A stretch of DNA of 64,000 bases, taken from the NCBI GenBank assembly GCA_035559795.1, contig DATMAR010000012.1, positions 1-64,000 of the forward strand, in the 5' to 3' direction. This stretch comes from Fimbriimonadales bacterium. GTDB taxonomy: Bacteria > Armatimonadota > Fimbriimonadia > Fimbriimonadales > ATM1. The notes beneath the pieces were generated by a model that was given only the letters and a program-made list of their open reading frames with translations, was not told where the DNA came from and did not search any database. The first letter of the stretch is position 1, and each line of letters begins with the position of its first letter. Made by a program: the position numbers and the translations under genes. This document shows positions 17,813 through 27,077 of the stretch, in pieces.

Positions 17813-18565
17813 TTACTTTGCTTCGACATTTTTTTTGTCGGGACGAGGGATTTTCAAGAAATCGCATACTTCGTAAAGGTTTCGGATTTCGGCATCCGGT
17901 TGGGGTTCTGTTCCGGGATTTTCCTCGTTTTGCGAGTTGAACCAAATCGCATACCATCCTGCGTTTTTCGCCCCTTGCACATCGTGTTCAAAGGCATTTC
18001 CCACGAACAAGAGTTGCGATGGTTGAAGATTCGTAATTTTCTGTGCTTCGTAAAAAATCGCAGGGTCAGGTTTTCCGATTTTCAATTCTCCTTCGATGAG
18101 GATTGCATCGAAATAACTTTGGATCCCGAGGCGTTCGATTTCCTGGCGTTGCACGTCCATAGGGCCATTCGTGATAAGCCCTAATTTATATTTTCCTTTC
18201 AAAAAGGGCAAAAGACTTTCTGCTTCCGGATAGAGTTTCAAATAATCCAATCGCAAATCGGCATATCTTTTGCTGAGAACTTTAGCGAGTTCGTCATTTT
18301 CGATTCCCAGAGCCTGCAACGTTCTTCGCATATGTTCTGTTCTCGTTATTTCACCGCTTTCCAAATAATGCTCGTACCATCTGTCGGTTTTGATTTCTTT
18401 AGAGAAAGAAGGAAAAATCGAGCGCCACACTGCGACTGCTTCTTCGGGGGGGACTCCGAGATCGAATTCTTCGAAAGTTTTTCTTAGTGCGGTTCTGGAA
18501 GCAGTTACGTAATCACACAGGGTGTCGTCCAAATCGAAGAAGACACCACGTATGTCGTGATTCAT
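17813..18565 (-). CDS. HAD-superfamily (subfamily IA) phosphatase
   Basis: Motif I FDLDDTL, motif II in GLITNGPMD, motif III Lys in KIGKPDPAIF and motif IV VGNAFEHDVQGAKNAG mark a HAD phosphohydrolase with an alpha-helical cap. The arrangement resembles N-acylneuraminate-9-phosphatase/YjjG nucleotidase-like enzymes, but the substrate is not determinable. 250 residues. Its ATG overlaps the trpS stop by 4 bases (ATGA), so the two are translationally coupled. Confidence 0.88.
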   Translation of the reverse strand: MNHDIRGVFFDLDDTLCDYVTASRTALRKTFEEFDLGVPPEEAVAVWRSIFPSFSKEIKTDRWYEHYLESGEITRTEHMRRTLQALGIENDELAKVLSKRYADLRLDYLKLYPEAESLLPFLKGKYKLGLITNGPMDVQRQEIERLGIQSYFDAILIEGELKIGKPDPAIFYEAQKITNLQPSQLLFVGNAFEHDVQGAKNAGWYAIWFNSQNEENPGTEPQPDAEIRNLYEVCDFLKIPRPDKKNVEAK

Positions 18566-19551
18566 GGCAAGCCCATCACTTCGCGCACTTCCTGCATCGT
18601 TTTGCTTGCAACTTGACGAGCGCGTTCTGCACCTTCGTTCAAAACACGAATCACGTAATCGGGATTCTTTTCTAATTCCTTTCTTTTTTCTCGAATCTCA
18701 CGAAGGGAAGCGTTTACCGCACTGATGCATTCTTTTTTGCATTGCACGCAGCCTCTTTCACCCTCTCGACACTCCTTTTCGACGACGGCGACGTTCGGGA
18801 TGTTGTACACGCCATGCAGATGGAAAACCGAACAACCTTCCGGATGCCCCTTATCGTTTTTTCTTATCTTCAATGGATCCGTAAAAGCGGACATGATTTT
18901 TTTGACTGTCGTTTCCTCGTCGTCTGCAATGTAAATCGCGTTGTCGTAACTTTTGCTCATTTTACGACCGTCGGTTCCTAACAAAATTGGGACGTTGCTC
19001 AAGATGTTTTGGACTTCAGGAAAAACGGGACCGAAAAGATGATTGAACCTTCGCGCGATTTCGCGTGTGAGTTCCAAATGCGGGAGTTGGTCCTTACCTA
19101 CAGGCACTCCGTAAGGTTTGTAAAGCAAAATGTCTGCTGCTTGAAGAACCGGATACCCCAACAATCCATGACTCGCTTCGGCTGTTCCTTCCAGTGATTC
19201 GCGTTTTTCCTTGAACGTCGGCACTCTCTCCAGCCAACCGAGTGGAGTGACCATGCTGAGAATAAGATAAAACTCGGCATGCTCTTTCACCTGAGACTGG
19301 ACGAAAACGACAGATTTTTCGGGGTCGATTCCTGCGGCTAAATAATCCGTTGCTATTCCAATCGTATTCGCCCGAAGTTCACGCGAGCGCTCGAGCATTG
19401 TGGTGAGGGCATGCCAATCTACGATGCAGCAGAAAAGTTCGTAATCGTTCTGCAACCTAACCCAATTGCGCAAAGCACCCTCTAAGTTGCCGAGATGGAG
19501 TTTGGGTTGGGTGGGCTGCATTCCACTGAGGAGCCGTTGTTTCGCCACCAC
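18562..19551 (-). CDS. trpS: Tryptophanyl-tRNA synthetase
   Basis: Class I synthetase charging tRNA-Trp. The HIGH-type motif is in SGMQPTQPKLHLGNL near the N-terminus, and KMSKS appears as GRKMSKSYDN around residue 200. The 329 residues are the usual length. GTG start (two GTG codons in tandem at 19551 and 19548). Followed by the HAD phosphatase with an ATGA overlap. Confidence 0.97.
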   Translation of the reverse strand: MVAKQRLLSGMQPTQPKLHLGNLEGALRNWVRLQNDYELFCCIVDWHALTTMLERSRELRANTIGIATDYLAAGIDPEKSVVFVQSQVKEHAEFYLILSMVTPLGWLERVPTFKEKRESLEGTAEASHGLLGYPVLQAADILLYKPYGVPVGKDQLPHLELTREIARRFNHLFGPVFPEVQNILSNVPILLGTDGRKMSKSYDNAIYIADDEETTVKKIMSAFTDPLKIRKNDKGHPEGCSVFHLHGVYNIPNVAVVEKECREGERGCVQCKKECISAVNASLREIREKRKELEKNPDYVIRVLNEGAERARQVASKTMQEVREVMGLP

Positions 19552-19596
19552 TTGGATTATGGCGCAGTCGGCGTTATCTCTTCTGTGAGAATGCCC

Positions 19597-21534
19597 TTAC
19601 CCAGGGGGTTGTGGACTGACCAGAATCAAATCTTTGTGTTTATCGTATAGCGCCATCGCAACCGTGCCGTCGGCTCTTCCGAATGCGAACTGGAATTCGT
19701 CTTTTCCGAAGTGAACCGAATATACGCCGCCGAACCCAGCGCCAGTTTCATAGTCGTAAAGAGCCTTTTGAGCCCCAGTAGAAACATCCCAGATTCTGAC
19801 TGTGTTATCTGCGCCGCAAGAAATTAGTTTTTTCCCGTTCGGTGACAAGTCCATCGAATAAACAGCGCCGGAGTGACCCGTAAATGTTCGAATCACTGCG
19901 CCTGTGTTTACATCCCAAAGTTTGCAAGTGCCGTCGTCGCTTGCTGAAACGATGAAGTTCCCATCCGGGGTGAATTCAATTTCATTTACTTTCTTTGCAT
20001 GTCCTGTAATGTATCGAATGACGACGCCGTTACTGGGGTTCATAATCGTTATCCCTCCGTTCGTTGCAACAGCCAGTAACGTTCCTTGCGGGGAGAAATC
20101 CATATCGTATGGGTAATTACCCGGAAGCCATTCGGCGATTTGACCGCCGGTATTGATATTCCAAACTTTTACGAGACCGTCCGAACCTCCCGTGAGAAAC
20201 CATAGTTTATTGGGATGATAGGCAACGGAATAGACCGTAAGCGGTCCTATATCTCCGTGCTCGAATGTTTGTAAAAGCGCGCCATCCGAAACACGGTAAA
20301 GTTTTGCGTCTCCATCGCCTCCCGAAGCGGCAATCATAGTTTCATCATCGGAAAACTTCACATCTACGACGCCGTCTCCTACAATCGTGTAATAAAGGGT
20401 GCGGAGGTTTATCCCATCATTCGCTCTTCGTAACTTCACCGCACTTTCGAAATAAGAACACCCTGAAGCCAGAAGGTCATCTTTATGAGAATAATCCAAT
20501 GCAGTTACGGCAGATGTGTGCGCTGTAACTTCTCGAATGAAGGAAAAATCATCGAAATGGCGTTGGTACACGGTGTCTGATTCGACTAATCCTACTTGTG
20601 AAGCGCCAGTGTGCGTTACTATCTCTCCATCAGGGGAGAGCGCGAGAGCCATGTCACCATTGGGTTCGTGACGAAGTAAAGCCCCTGTTGCCACATCCCA
20701 GGCTTTCAATCCATATCTGCTAGTGGTAAGAATCGTTACGTTAGCAGGACCCCATTCACATTCAGATACAGAAAACGTGTCAACTTTGATGCTTCGAACA
20801 AGGGAACCATTAGCAGCGTTCCAGATTTTCAGCTGAGGATTATCAAGTCCCCCAACAGACGCAATGTAAAGATCGTCACTCGAATAGTCAGCGTCAATCA
20901 CGTACCAGTCGTGAGCCGTAACTTGCCAAATTAGACTCCCGGAATTCGCATCCCAAACACGCAACGTTTGGTCATCGGATGCAGATACGATTCTCGTTCC
21001 ATCGTGTGAATATTCGACGTCGTAAATATAATCCGTATGCCCAGTTAGGGTCTTTTTCAGTGCACCTGTTGCGACGTCCCAGAGTTTGACTTTTGCGTCT
21101 GTTCCACCTGATGCAATAGTCGTTCCGTCGGGTGAGAAAGAAAGCGCATATGCGAGGTATGGGTCAGCCACCCAAGAGCGAACCAAAGTGCCATCGCTTA
21201 CCTTCCAAATCTTAATCATCTTATCGTCGCCGGAGGACGCAATGAGTGTTCCGTCCGGTGAGAATTCAACACGAATCACGTAATAGCCTGAGCTCGCTTT
21301 AATCGTCCGCACGAGCCTTCCGGATCTAGCAACCCATATTTTTACTGTGCCGTCGTCCCCTGCTGTGGCGAGCAGTTTTCCATCAGGAGAATAATCAATG
21401 GTGTTGACTCCTAATACGGTTCCTCCACGGATCCATAGGAACCTCGGCTTCTCACCGTACGCGAAGGGTATCAGTGAGAGGATGAAAAGGCAAACGAAAG
21501 ATGTCTTCAGTAGATTTGCGAGTATGTTTTTCAT
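19597..21534 (-). CDS. Secreted WD40-repeat beta-propeller protein
   Basis: 645 residues. A signal peptide (LLKTSFVCLFILSLIPFAYG) is followed by about a dozen or more WD40 repeats ending in motifs such as DGTVKIW, DAKVKLW, DQTLRVW, DGLVKVW, DGTCKLWD and DNTVRIWD. The spacing suggests two propellers. Repeats in the middle (~240-330) are degenerate. No catalytic domain is attached. Likely an extracytoplasmic scaffold or binding protein with unknown partner. Confidence 0.9.
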   Translation of the reverse strand: MKNILANLLKTSFVCLFILSLIPFAYGEKPRFLWIRGGTVLGVNTIDYSPDGKLLATAGDDGTVKIWVARSGRLVRTIKASSGYYVIRVEFSPDGTLIASSGDDKMIKIWKVSDGTLVRSWVADPYLAYALSFSPDGTTIASGGTDAKVKLWDVATGALKKTLTGHTDYIYDVEYSHDGTRIVSASDDQTLRVWDANSGSLIWQVTAHDWYVIDADYSSDDLYIASVGGLDNPQLKIWNAANGSLVRSIKVDTFSVSECEWGPANVTILTTSRYGLKAWDVATGALLRHEPNGDMALALSPDGEIVTHTGASQVGLVESDTVYQRHFDDFSFIREVTAHTSAVTALDYSHKDDLLASGCSYFESAVKLRRANDGINLRTLYYTIVGDGVVDVKFSDDETMIAASGGDGDAKLYRVSDGALLQTFEHGDIGPLTVYSVAYHPNKLWFLTGGSDGLVKVWNINTGGQIAEWLPGNYPYDMDFSPQGTLLAVATNGGITIMNPSNGVVIRYITGHAKKVNEIEFTPDGNFIVSASDDGTCKLWDVNTGAVIRTFTGHSGAVYSMDLSPNGKKLISCGADNTVRIWDVSTGAQKALYDYETGAGFGGVYSVHFGKDEFQFAFGRADGTVAMALYDKHKDLILVSPQPPG

Positions 21535-21606
21535 GGTCTTACCTTAACGAGAAAAGATTTATACGCTTTGATACATTATTTCTCTTTTTCTTGTGGCGAT
21601 AAAACG

Positions 21607-21620
21607 AGGTCGTATGACCT
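21607..21620. promoter_or_regulatory. Inverted repeat in the divergent WD40/hyuA promoter region
   Basis: AGGTC-gtat-GACCT is a perfect 5-bp palindrome in the 138-base region between two divergent genes. It could be an operator. The evidence is only the symmetry and location. Confidence 0.25.
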
Positions 21621-21672
21621 AAATCATTATACGCTCGGAATGAGTTTATTTATTGCAAAATAGTTGCCAAAT

Positions 21673-23628
21673 ATGCTGAAGGTTGCGGTGGATAGCGGGG
21701 GAACGTTCACGGATTTCGTCGTTAGCGATGGCGAGTCCTTCACGATATTCAAAATCCCGAGCACTCCGCATCATCCAGCGAGTGCTTTATTGCTCGGGCT
21801 AAGCAAAGCCCTTGCCTCGACTTATGAAGACAGATGGCAGTTATTCCACGGAACGACCGTTTGCACGAACGCCATTCTCGAAAGAAAATTTGCAAAGACC
21901 GCATTCGTATCGAACAAAGGTTTCGAAGACGTTCTGTTTCTGGCGCGGCAAACTCGACCACAACTTTATGCTCTCGAGCCCGAAATTCCATCTCCACCCG
22001 TGGAGCGCGAAGATTGTTTCGGTATTTCGTGTCGAATGAATTACCAAGGCGAAGAAATATCGAAATTGGATGATGAAGAAGTGCTGGCATTGGCGAAAAA
22101 ATTAGCGCCTTATGATGCAGTCGCGGTTTGCTTGCTATTTTCTTATGCGAATCCGGAACATGAAAATAAAATTGCGAACGCACTCGAAAATAGGATGGTG
22201 AGCTTATCCCACGAGGTTTCTCCTGAATTTCGAGAGTACGAGCGCGCAATGACCACGGTTCTGAACGCATCTATAGGGAATCTAATGAAAGAATATCTTT
22301 CTGAAATCTCGCAAGAATCGAGAGCAACCGAAAAATATATCATGTCGAGTACGGGGGGGCTCACTTCGGTCGAGGATGCGATAGAACTGCCCGTCAAAAC
22401 TGTGATGAGCGGTCCTGCAGCAGGTGTTGCAGCAGTTCATTGGCTCGGGAAAAAGCACAAAAAGACGAAGTTAATTGCTTTCGATATGGGGGGTACGAGC
22501 ACGGATGTGACGCTAATCTTAGACGAACCAGATGCAACATCGTTAGAGGAAATCAACGGATTGCCTTTGCGATTACGACGTGTGAACGTTCATACGATCG
22601 GGTGCGGTGGTGGGTCTATTGCTTACCTCGATTCGGCAGGGGCATTGAAAGTCGGACCGAAAAGCGCAGGTGCTGATCCGGGTCCTGCGCTTTATGGAAA
22701 AGGAAAAGAACCGACAGTAACCGATGCGGATTTTCTTTTAGGAAGACTATCCATAGACTTGTTCGGAGGTGGATCGGGTTTCGCATTATCACCTGATAAT
22801 GCCGAGAAGTCTATTCGAAACTTAGCGGGAAAACTGAACATCGAGAATGTTATCGAAACCTCTGCAGCGATAGTGGAGATTGCGGAATCGCAGATGGCTC
22901 GAGCGATTCGAAAAGTTTCCTCGGAAAAGGGTTACGAACCTGCGGATTTCACTCTCGTTTGCTATGGCGGAGCAGGGGGGATGCATGTTTGCTCGTTAGC
23001 AGAGGAATTGGGTATTCGTGAAATTCTTTACCCCGTTGCGCCTGGAGTATTTTCTGCATTCGGTCTTCTCACAGCCCCCCGTGTTTATGAAATGAGCATT
23101 AGCGTGCTCGGAAAAGCGAATCAAAAAGATTGGATAAACGTATACGGAGAATTGAAACAGAACGCAGTAACCAAATTGGGAATGGACTTCGATAAAGAAA
23201 TTTATTATGCAGATTTGCGTTACAAAGGTCAATCGCACGAAATCGAAGTTCGTTTCGAACCAGGAACTTCTTTCGAAAACGTATGTGCACTTTTCGAAGA
23301 ACAGCATCGAAAACGATACGGTTTTTCGACAAAAGGAAGAGCCATCGAGTGGGTAACCGCTCGAATACGATTGGAAAAATATTTTTCACCAGTAGAATTC
23401 CCTTATGGAAAAAGAAAGGAATTTGCTTATAAACTCCCTCCAGAGAAAAAAGGCTTTTGGAAAGGAAAGCATATCCATGCGAGAGTGATTTACCGTTTCT
23501 CATTATCTCCTGGAGAACAGGTTATAGGACCTGCATTATTGCTCCAAGAAGACAGTACGCTTTTCCTTCCGTCGAATTGGCAATCTCTTGTGTTAGAAGA
23601 CGGGACACTGCGGATATATCCGATTTGA
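21673..23628 (+). CDS. Hydantoinase/oxoprolinase A-family protein (HyuA-like)
   Basis: 651 residues from the ATG at 21673; a TTG three codons earlier is less likely. The N-terminal ASKHA-type ATP-binding segments VDSGGTFTDFV and FDMGGTSTDVTLI, plus GCGGGSIAYLD, PGPALYGKG, TVTDADFLLGR and YGGAGGMHVCSLAEEL, are typical of the ATP-dependent N-methylhydantoinase/acetone carboxylase/oxoprolinase A subunits. Those enzymes usually work with a HyuB partner encoded next door; none is present here. It may be a stand-alone hydrolase or pair with a distant subunit. The substrate is unknown. Confidence 0.9.
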   Translation: MLKVAVDSGGTFTDFVVSDGESFTIFKIPSTPHHPASALLLGLSKALASTYEDRWQLFHGTTVCTNAILERKFAKTAFVSNKGFEDVLFLARQTRPQLYALEPEIPSPPVEREDCFGISCRMNYQGEEISKLDDEEVLALAKKLAPYDAVAVCLLFSYANPEHENKIANALENRMVSLSHEVSPEFREYERAMTTVLNASIGNLMKEYLSEISQESRATEKYIMSSTGGLTSVEDAIELPVKTVMSGPAAGVAAVHWLGKKHKKTKLIAFDMGGTSTDVTLILDEPDATSLEEINGLPLRLRRVNVHTIGCGGGSIAYLDSAGALKVGPKSAGADPGPALYGKGKEPTVTDADFLLGRLSIDLFGGGSGFALSPDNAEKSIRNLAGKLNIENVIETSAAIVEIAESQMARAIRKVSSEKGYEPADFTLVCYGGAGGMHVCSLAEELGIREILYPVAPGVFSAFGLLTAPRVYEMSISVLGKANQKDWINVYGELKQNAVTKLGMDFDKEIYYADLRYKGQSHEIEVRFEPGTSFENVCALFEEQHRKRYGFSTKGRAIEWVTARIRLEKYFSPVEFPYGKRKEFAYKLPPEKKGFWKGKHIHARVIYRFSLSPGEQVIGPALLLQEDSTLFLPSNWQSLVLEDGTLRIYPI

Positions 23629-23749
23629 TTAAAATCTCTCTTTCAGAACCCTCGCTTTGAAAGCGATATCCATCTTGTCTATTTAGATGGAACTATTTTG
23701 GACCTGCTCTCTGTGGAAAAAAGGATTGCTTCTTTTACATAATTCTTTT

Positions 23750-24508
23750 ATGGCGGAGTGGAAGGGAAGATTTGCGAGGCTTTTCGGTAGAGAAGACCTG
23801 CGACAAATCAGTTATGCGCGACTTGCTTTTATCAGTGTTCTCCTTCTTTTCACGCCCGGCATCGTCGCGGAAATTTCCCTTTGGCAAAGACTCTCTTTAC
23901 ACGAAGGTGTGGGGCGATATCTTATGCTATCTGCAGTCGTCCTTTTTACAGTTACTTACCTTTGGGCGAACGTTCTCGTCGCTTCTGCCTGTACGATAGC
24001 ATTGCAAAGGCAAAGATGGATTTTCTCTTTTTCCATCATCACTGCGATTCTCGCACTGGTTACTTTCATTCCTGGCTTATTTTTCTATCCAGATTACGAT
24101 TGGTTATTCGTAGTAGGGGGGATATGCATTTTGACTCAAAGTTTGTCTTCGCTGTACGTCGTTAGTTGCGATGTCTTCGGAACAATCCGAGTCAGTGCGC
24201 GAGAAGTCTGGGGGGGTATCGCACTTTATGTTCTTGTGGCAATGGTTTATGGAAATGTCTACGGAGTTTTATACGTCCTCAACCCTAAAGGCTTTTCAGA
24301 AAACCTCGGTTTTAGTATGGAGTCGTGGGGGAATTTCCTATACTATAGTTTCGTTACGCAAACGACATTAGGATACGGTGACATCGTACCTATATCCCCT
24401 CTCGCGAGAATGTTCTCTATTTCCCAAGCGGTGTTCGGAGCATTGTATCCTCCGGTAATTTTGGCGAGGCTCGTGAGCCAGCACGTTTTTCAAAGAGAAG
24501 AAGAGTAA
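23750..24508 (+). CDS. Two-pore-type potassium channel protein
   Basis: About 252 residues from ATG 23750 (an upstream ATG at 23687 would add 21 residues of unlikely character). About six hydrophobic segments are visible. The pore loop carries the K+ selectivity filter TTLGYGD near residue 215, followed by a final helix (VFGALYPPVILARLV). The preceding four helices do not show the Arg-rich S4 of voltage sensors. Probably a K+-conducting channel in the inner membrane. Followed 10 bases later by a metallophosphoesterase gene. Confidence 0.82.
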   Translation: MAEWKGRFARLFGREDLRQISYARLAFISVLLLFTPGIVAEISLWQRLSLHEGVGRYLMLSAVVLFTVTYLWANVLVASACTIALQRQRWIFSFSIITAILALVTFIPGLFFYPDYDWLFVVGGICILTQSLSSLYVVSCDVFGTIRVSAREVWGGIALYVLVAMVYGNVYGVLYVLNPKGFSENLGFSMESWGNFLYYSFVTQTTLGYGDIVPISPLARMFSISQAVFGALYPPVILARLVSQHVFQREEE

Positions 24509-24518
24509 AATTGACCGC

Positions 24519-26093
24519 ATGAGGATTTGCGTCAAGGGAATCATTTTCTCCGTCTGTCTTGCCGTTTCTTTAATCTCCTCCATTTCCGAAAGCATACAAA
24601 CAATATATGCCGAAGGTTATGTTTTTCTCGACTTGAACAAAAATCGAAAAATGGACCCGGGTGAAAAGGGAATTCCCGGCATTCGTGTTTCGAATCGTCG
24701 AGATATCGTTTTAACGAATCAGCAAGGAAAATGGCGTTTGCCGGTTTTAGGAAGAGACACGATATTCTTCGTGATAAAACCGAAAAATTACATGACACCG
24801 GTAGACGATAAAAACCTTCCTCGTTTCTATTACATCCATAAACCGGATGGCTCACCGAAAATGAGATATCCAGGTGTTCAACCGACCGGAGAACTACCTA
24901 AACAAATCAATTTTCCGCTTTATCCTCAGAAAGAACCTAACAAATTCCAAGCCCTCTTTTTCGGAGACACTCAACCTCGAGATATTCGTGAAATCGAATA
25001 CATCGCACACGATGTCATCGAGGATTTAGTGGGCTCGAACGCCAAATTCGGCGTAACTTTAGGCGATATCGTATTCGATGATTTGTCGTTGTTCGAGCCT
25101 TTGGCTCGCACGATTGCGTTGATTGGCATTCCTTGGTACAACGTCTTAGGAAACCACGACGAGAATTACGATGCAAAAGACGATTCGGATTCCGACGAAA
25201 CTTTCGAGTCTTTTTTCGGACCTTCCTATTATTCATTCGATTACGGACCGACGCATTTCGTAGTTTTAGACGACGTCGTATGGCATGGTGCAGTTCCCGA
25301 GGAGAACAAGCGCGGCTTTTACACCGCCGGCTTGGGAAAGACTCAGTTGGAATGGTTGCGAAAGGATTTATCTTTGTGCCCCCCTCAGCAACTCGTGGTT
25401 CTAATGATGCACATTCCAATGACAGAAATCGAAGACCGACAGGAACTTTATCGCATTATCGAAAAACGACCTTATGTCATTTCTGTTTCGGCACACACAC
25501 ATTATCAGCGTCATGTCTTCATAACGGATAAAGACGGTTGGCGCGGAGCGAAGCCCCACCATCACATTGTAAACGTCACGGTTTGCGGGAGTTGGTGGTC
25601 GGGTTCACCCAACGAATTAGGCATTCCTCACACGACGATGCGCTGTGGTGCGCCGAATGGTTATTCGATTTTCACCTTCAATGGGAATCAATATTCCATA
25701 GAGTTTCGCGCAGCGAAATCTCCGCAACAGTATCAGATGAACATCTATGCGCCGGAGACGGTGTCTTCCTCGGAATTACCGAAAACATTCGTTCAAGTTA
25801 ACGTCTTTAGCGGCTCGGAAAAATCACGGGTCGAAATGAAAGTAGGCGTAAACGGGGCATGGAAAATAATGAACAAAGTCGAGAAACCCGACCCTTTCTA
25901 TTCCAAAGCGTACGAAAAAGATAAAACGCTCAAAGCGCCGTTTTATCCTCTACCTGCTCCGATAAAATCACCCCATCTTTGGGAAGCAACGTTACCACCG
26001 AATTTGCCAAAAGGAGTGCATCCGATATTCGTGCGTACGAAGGACATGTTCGGTCAAACTTATACAGCGGTTCGAAGCATTCGTGTAGATTGA
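24519..26093 (+). CDS. Secreted calcineurin-like metallophosphoesterase
   Basis: 524 residues. A signal peptide leads into an SdrB-like Ig domain (VFLDLNKNRKMDPGEKGIPG, residues ~33-53). The metallophosphoesterase core follows with FGDTQ, TLGDIVFDD, LGNHDEN, MMHIP and SAHTHYQRH. The first motif is GDTQ where GDxH is usual, as in several secreted members. C-terminal beta domains (residues ~400-524) match the accessory domains of this family. Likely a periplasmic or exported phosphodiesterase; the substrate is unknown. Same strand and close spacing to the K+ channel and the following VOC gene. Confidence 0.9.
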   Translation: MRICVKGIIFSVCLAVSLISSISESIQTIYAEGYVFLDLNKNRKMDPGEKGIPGIRVSNRRDIVLTNQQGKWRLPVLGRDTIFFVIKPKNYMTPVDDKNLPRFYYIHKPDGSPKMRYPGVQPTGELPKQINFPLYPQKEPNKFQALFFGDTQPRDIREIEYIAHDVIEDLVGSNAKFGVTLGDIVFDDLSLFEPLARTIALIGIPWYNVLGNHDENYDAKDDSDSDETFESFFGPSYYSFDYGPTHFVVLDDVVWHGAVPEENKRGFYTAGLGKTQLEWLRKDLSLCPPQQLVVLMMHIPMTEIEDRQELYRIIEKRPYVISVSAHTHYQRHVFITDKDGWRGAKPHHHIVNVTVCGSWWSGSPNELGIPHTTMRCGAPNGYSIFTFNGNQYSIEFRAAKSPQQYQMNIYAPETVSSSELPKTFVQVNVFSGSEKSRVEMKVGVNGAWKIMNKVEKPDPFYSKAYEKDKTLKAPFYPLPAPIKSPHLWEATLPPNLPKGVHPIFVRTKDMFGQTYTAVRSIRVD

Positions 26094-26105
26094 GGTTGTC
26101 AAATT

Positions 26106-26441
26106 ATGAAAATTACTGAGATAGCATTGTTCTGTTCTGACACTAATGCTGTGAAAGAATTTTTTAAAAAGATTCTCGGCGAGCCCGCAAGTGAGTGGCA
26201 CGGTGGTGCTATCTTTCATGTCGGTGATGTGCATTTGTTGGTTCATGAAAAAAGTACATCCGGAGGAGGTCCTGCGAATATGGACCATTTCGCATTCGAA
26301 GTCGAGAATTTAGAGGAAGCGTGTAAAAATCTCGAAGAAAAGGGACTTAAGCCGACGCATGGACCTGAAAACTACGATTGGGGAAAATCTGCTTATTATT
26401 TCGACCCAGAAGGGAGAATGATTGAACTTCATGAGGTGTGA
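26106..26441 (+). CDS. VOC-superfamily (glyoxalase/bleomycin-resistance fold) protein
   Basis: 111 residues. The paired beta-alpha-beta-beta-beta modules of the VOC fold are seen as ITEIALFCSDTNAVKEFFK and NMDHFAFEVENLEEACK. Likely metal ligands include His in DHFAF and Glu in MIELHEV. The GAGGT site overlaps the stop of the upstream gene. The specific reaction cannot be assigned. The next gene starts 15 bases later. Confidence 0.85.
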   Translation: MKITEIALFCSDTNAVKEFFKKILGEPASEWHGGAIFHVGDVHLLVHEKSTSGGGPANMDHFAFEVENLEEACKNLEEKGLKPTHGPENYDWGKSAYYFDPEGRMIELHEV

Positions 26442-26456
26442 AAGGATTAGATAACG

Positions 26457-27014
26457 ATGAATCGAGAACAAGCCTATCAATTGCTTTGCGAACACACGGA
26501 TAGCGATTCCATTCGTCGTCATTGTCTCGCTGTGGAAGTTGCCATGCGGCATTATGCGAAAAAGTTAGGAGAAGACGAAGAAAAATGGGGAATAACCGGA
26601 TTGCTGCACGATTTCGATTATGAAAAACATCCTGAGGAGCATCCTCTTTGGGGGATGAAATTATTGGAATCCATCGGCTGTGATCCGGAGATCATTCGCG
26701 CAATCGGTTCGCACAACGAACGCACAGGAATTCCGAGAGAGACCCCTATGGAAAAACATTTGTTCGCTTGCGATGAGTTATCCGGTTTCATCGCAGCCGT
26801 AACGTACGTGAGACCATCGAAAAGTATTTTCGAAGTGGAACCGAAAAGCGTTTTGAAAAAACTCAAAGAAAAGTCTTTTGCAGCAGCGGTGAATCGTGAG
26901 GAAGTTTATGCAGGTGCTGAACTGATTGGCGTTCCGCTGGAAGAGCACATCGCGAACCTTATCGAAGCCTTTCGAAATCATCCTGACGAACTGGGGTTGC
27001 GAGGGAATCTGTAA
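26457..27014 (+). CDS. HD-domain hydrolase
   Basis: 185 residues. Contains the HD metal motif in [15 protein letters not shown] (residues ~49-63) with an upstream His in RHCLAVE and downstream AIGSHNE. This is the arrangement of the HDIG-type putative phosphohydrolases. It is likely cytosolic; the substrate is unknown. It follows the VOC gene closely, suggesting co-expression. Confidence 0.87.
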   Translation: MNREQAYQLLCEHTDSDSIRRHCLAVEVAMRHYAKKLGEDEEKWGITGLLHDFDYEKHPEEHPLWGMKLLESIGCDPEIIRAIGSHNERTGIPRETPMEKHLFACDELSGFIAAVTYVRPSKSIFEVEPKSVLKKLKEKSFAAAVNREEVYAGAELIGVPLEEHIANLIEAFRNHPDELGLRGNL

Positions 27015-27034
27015 TACTCGTTTTCTTTTTCCTA

Positions 27035-27058
27035 GTTCCCAAGTTTTGTTCGAGAACG
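27035..27058. repeat. Dispersed palindrome, GTTCCCAAGTT...GAACG type
   Basis: GTTCCCAAGTTTTGTTCGAGAACG is a degenerate copy of the palindromic element found perfectly at 61898-61921. It lies in the convergent gap between the HD gene and serC. It may act as a transcription end signal or be a REP-like repeat. Confidence 0.5.
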
Positions 27059-27077
27059 CAGGGGTTACTTCGTGATG

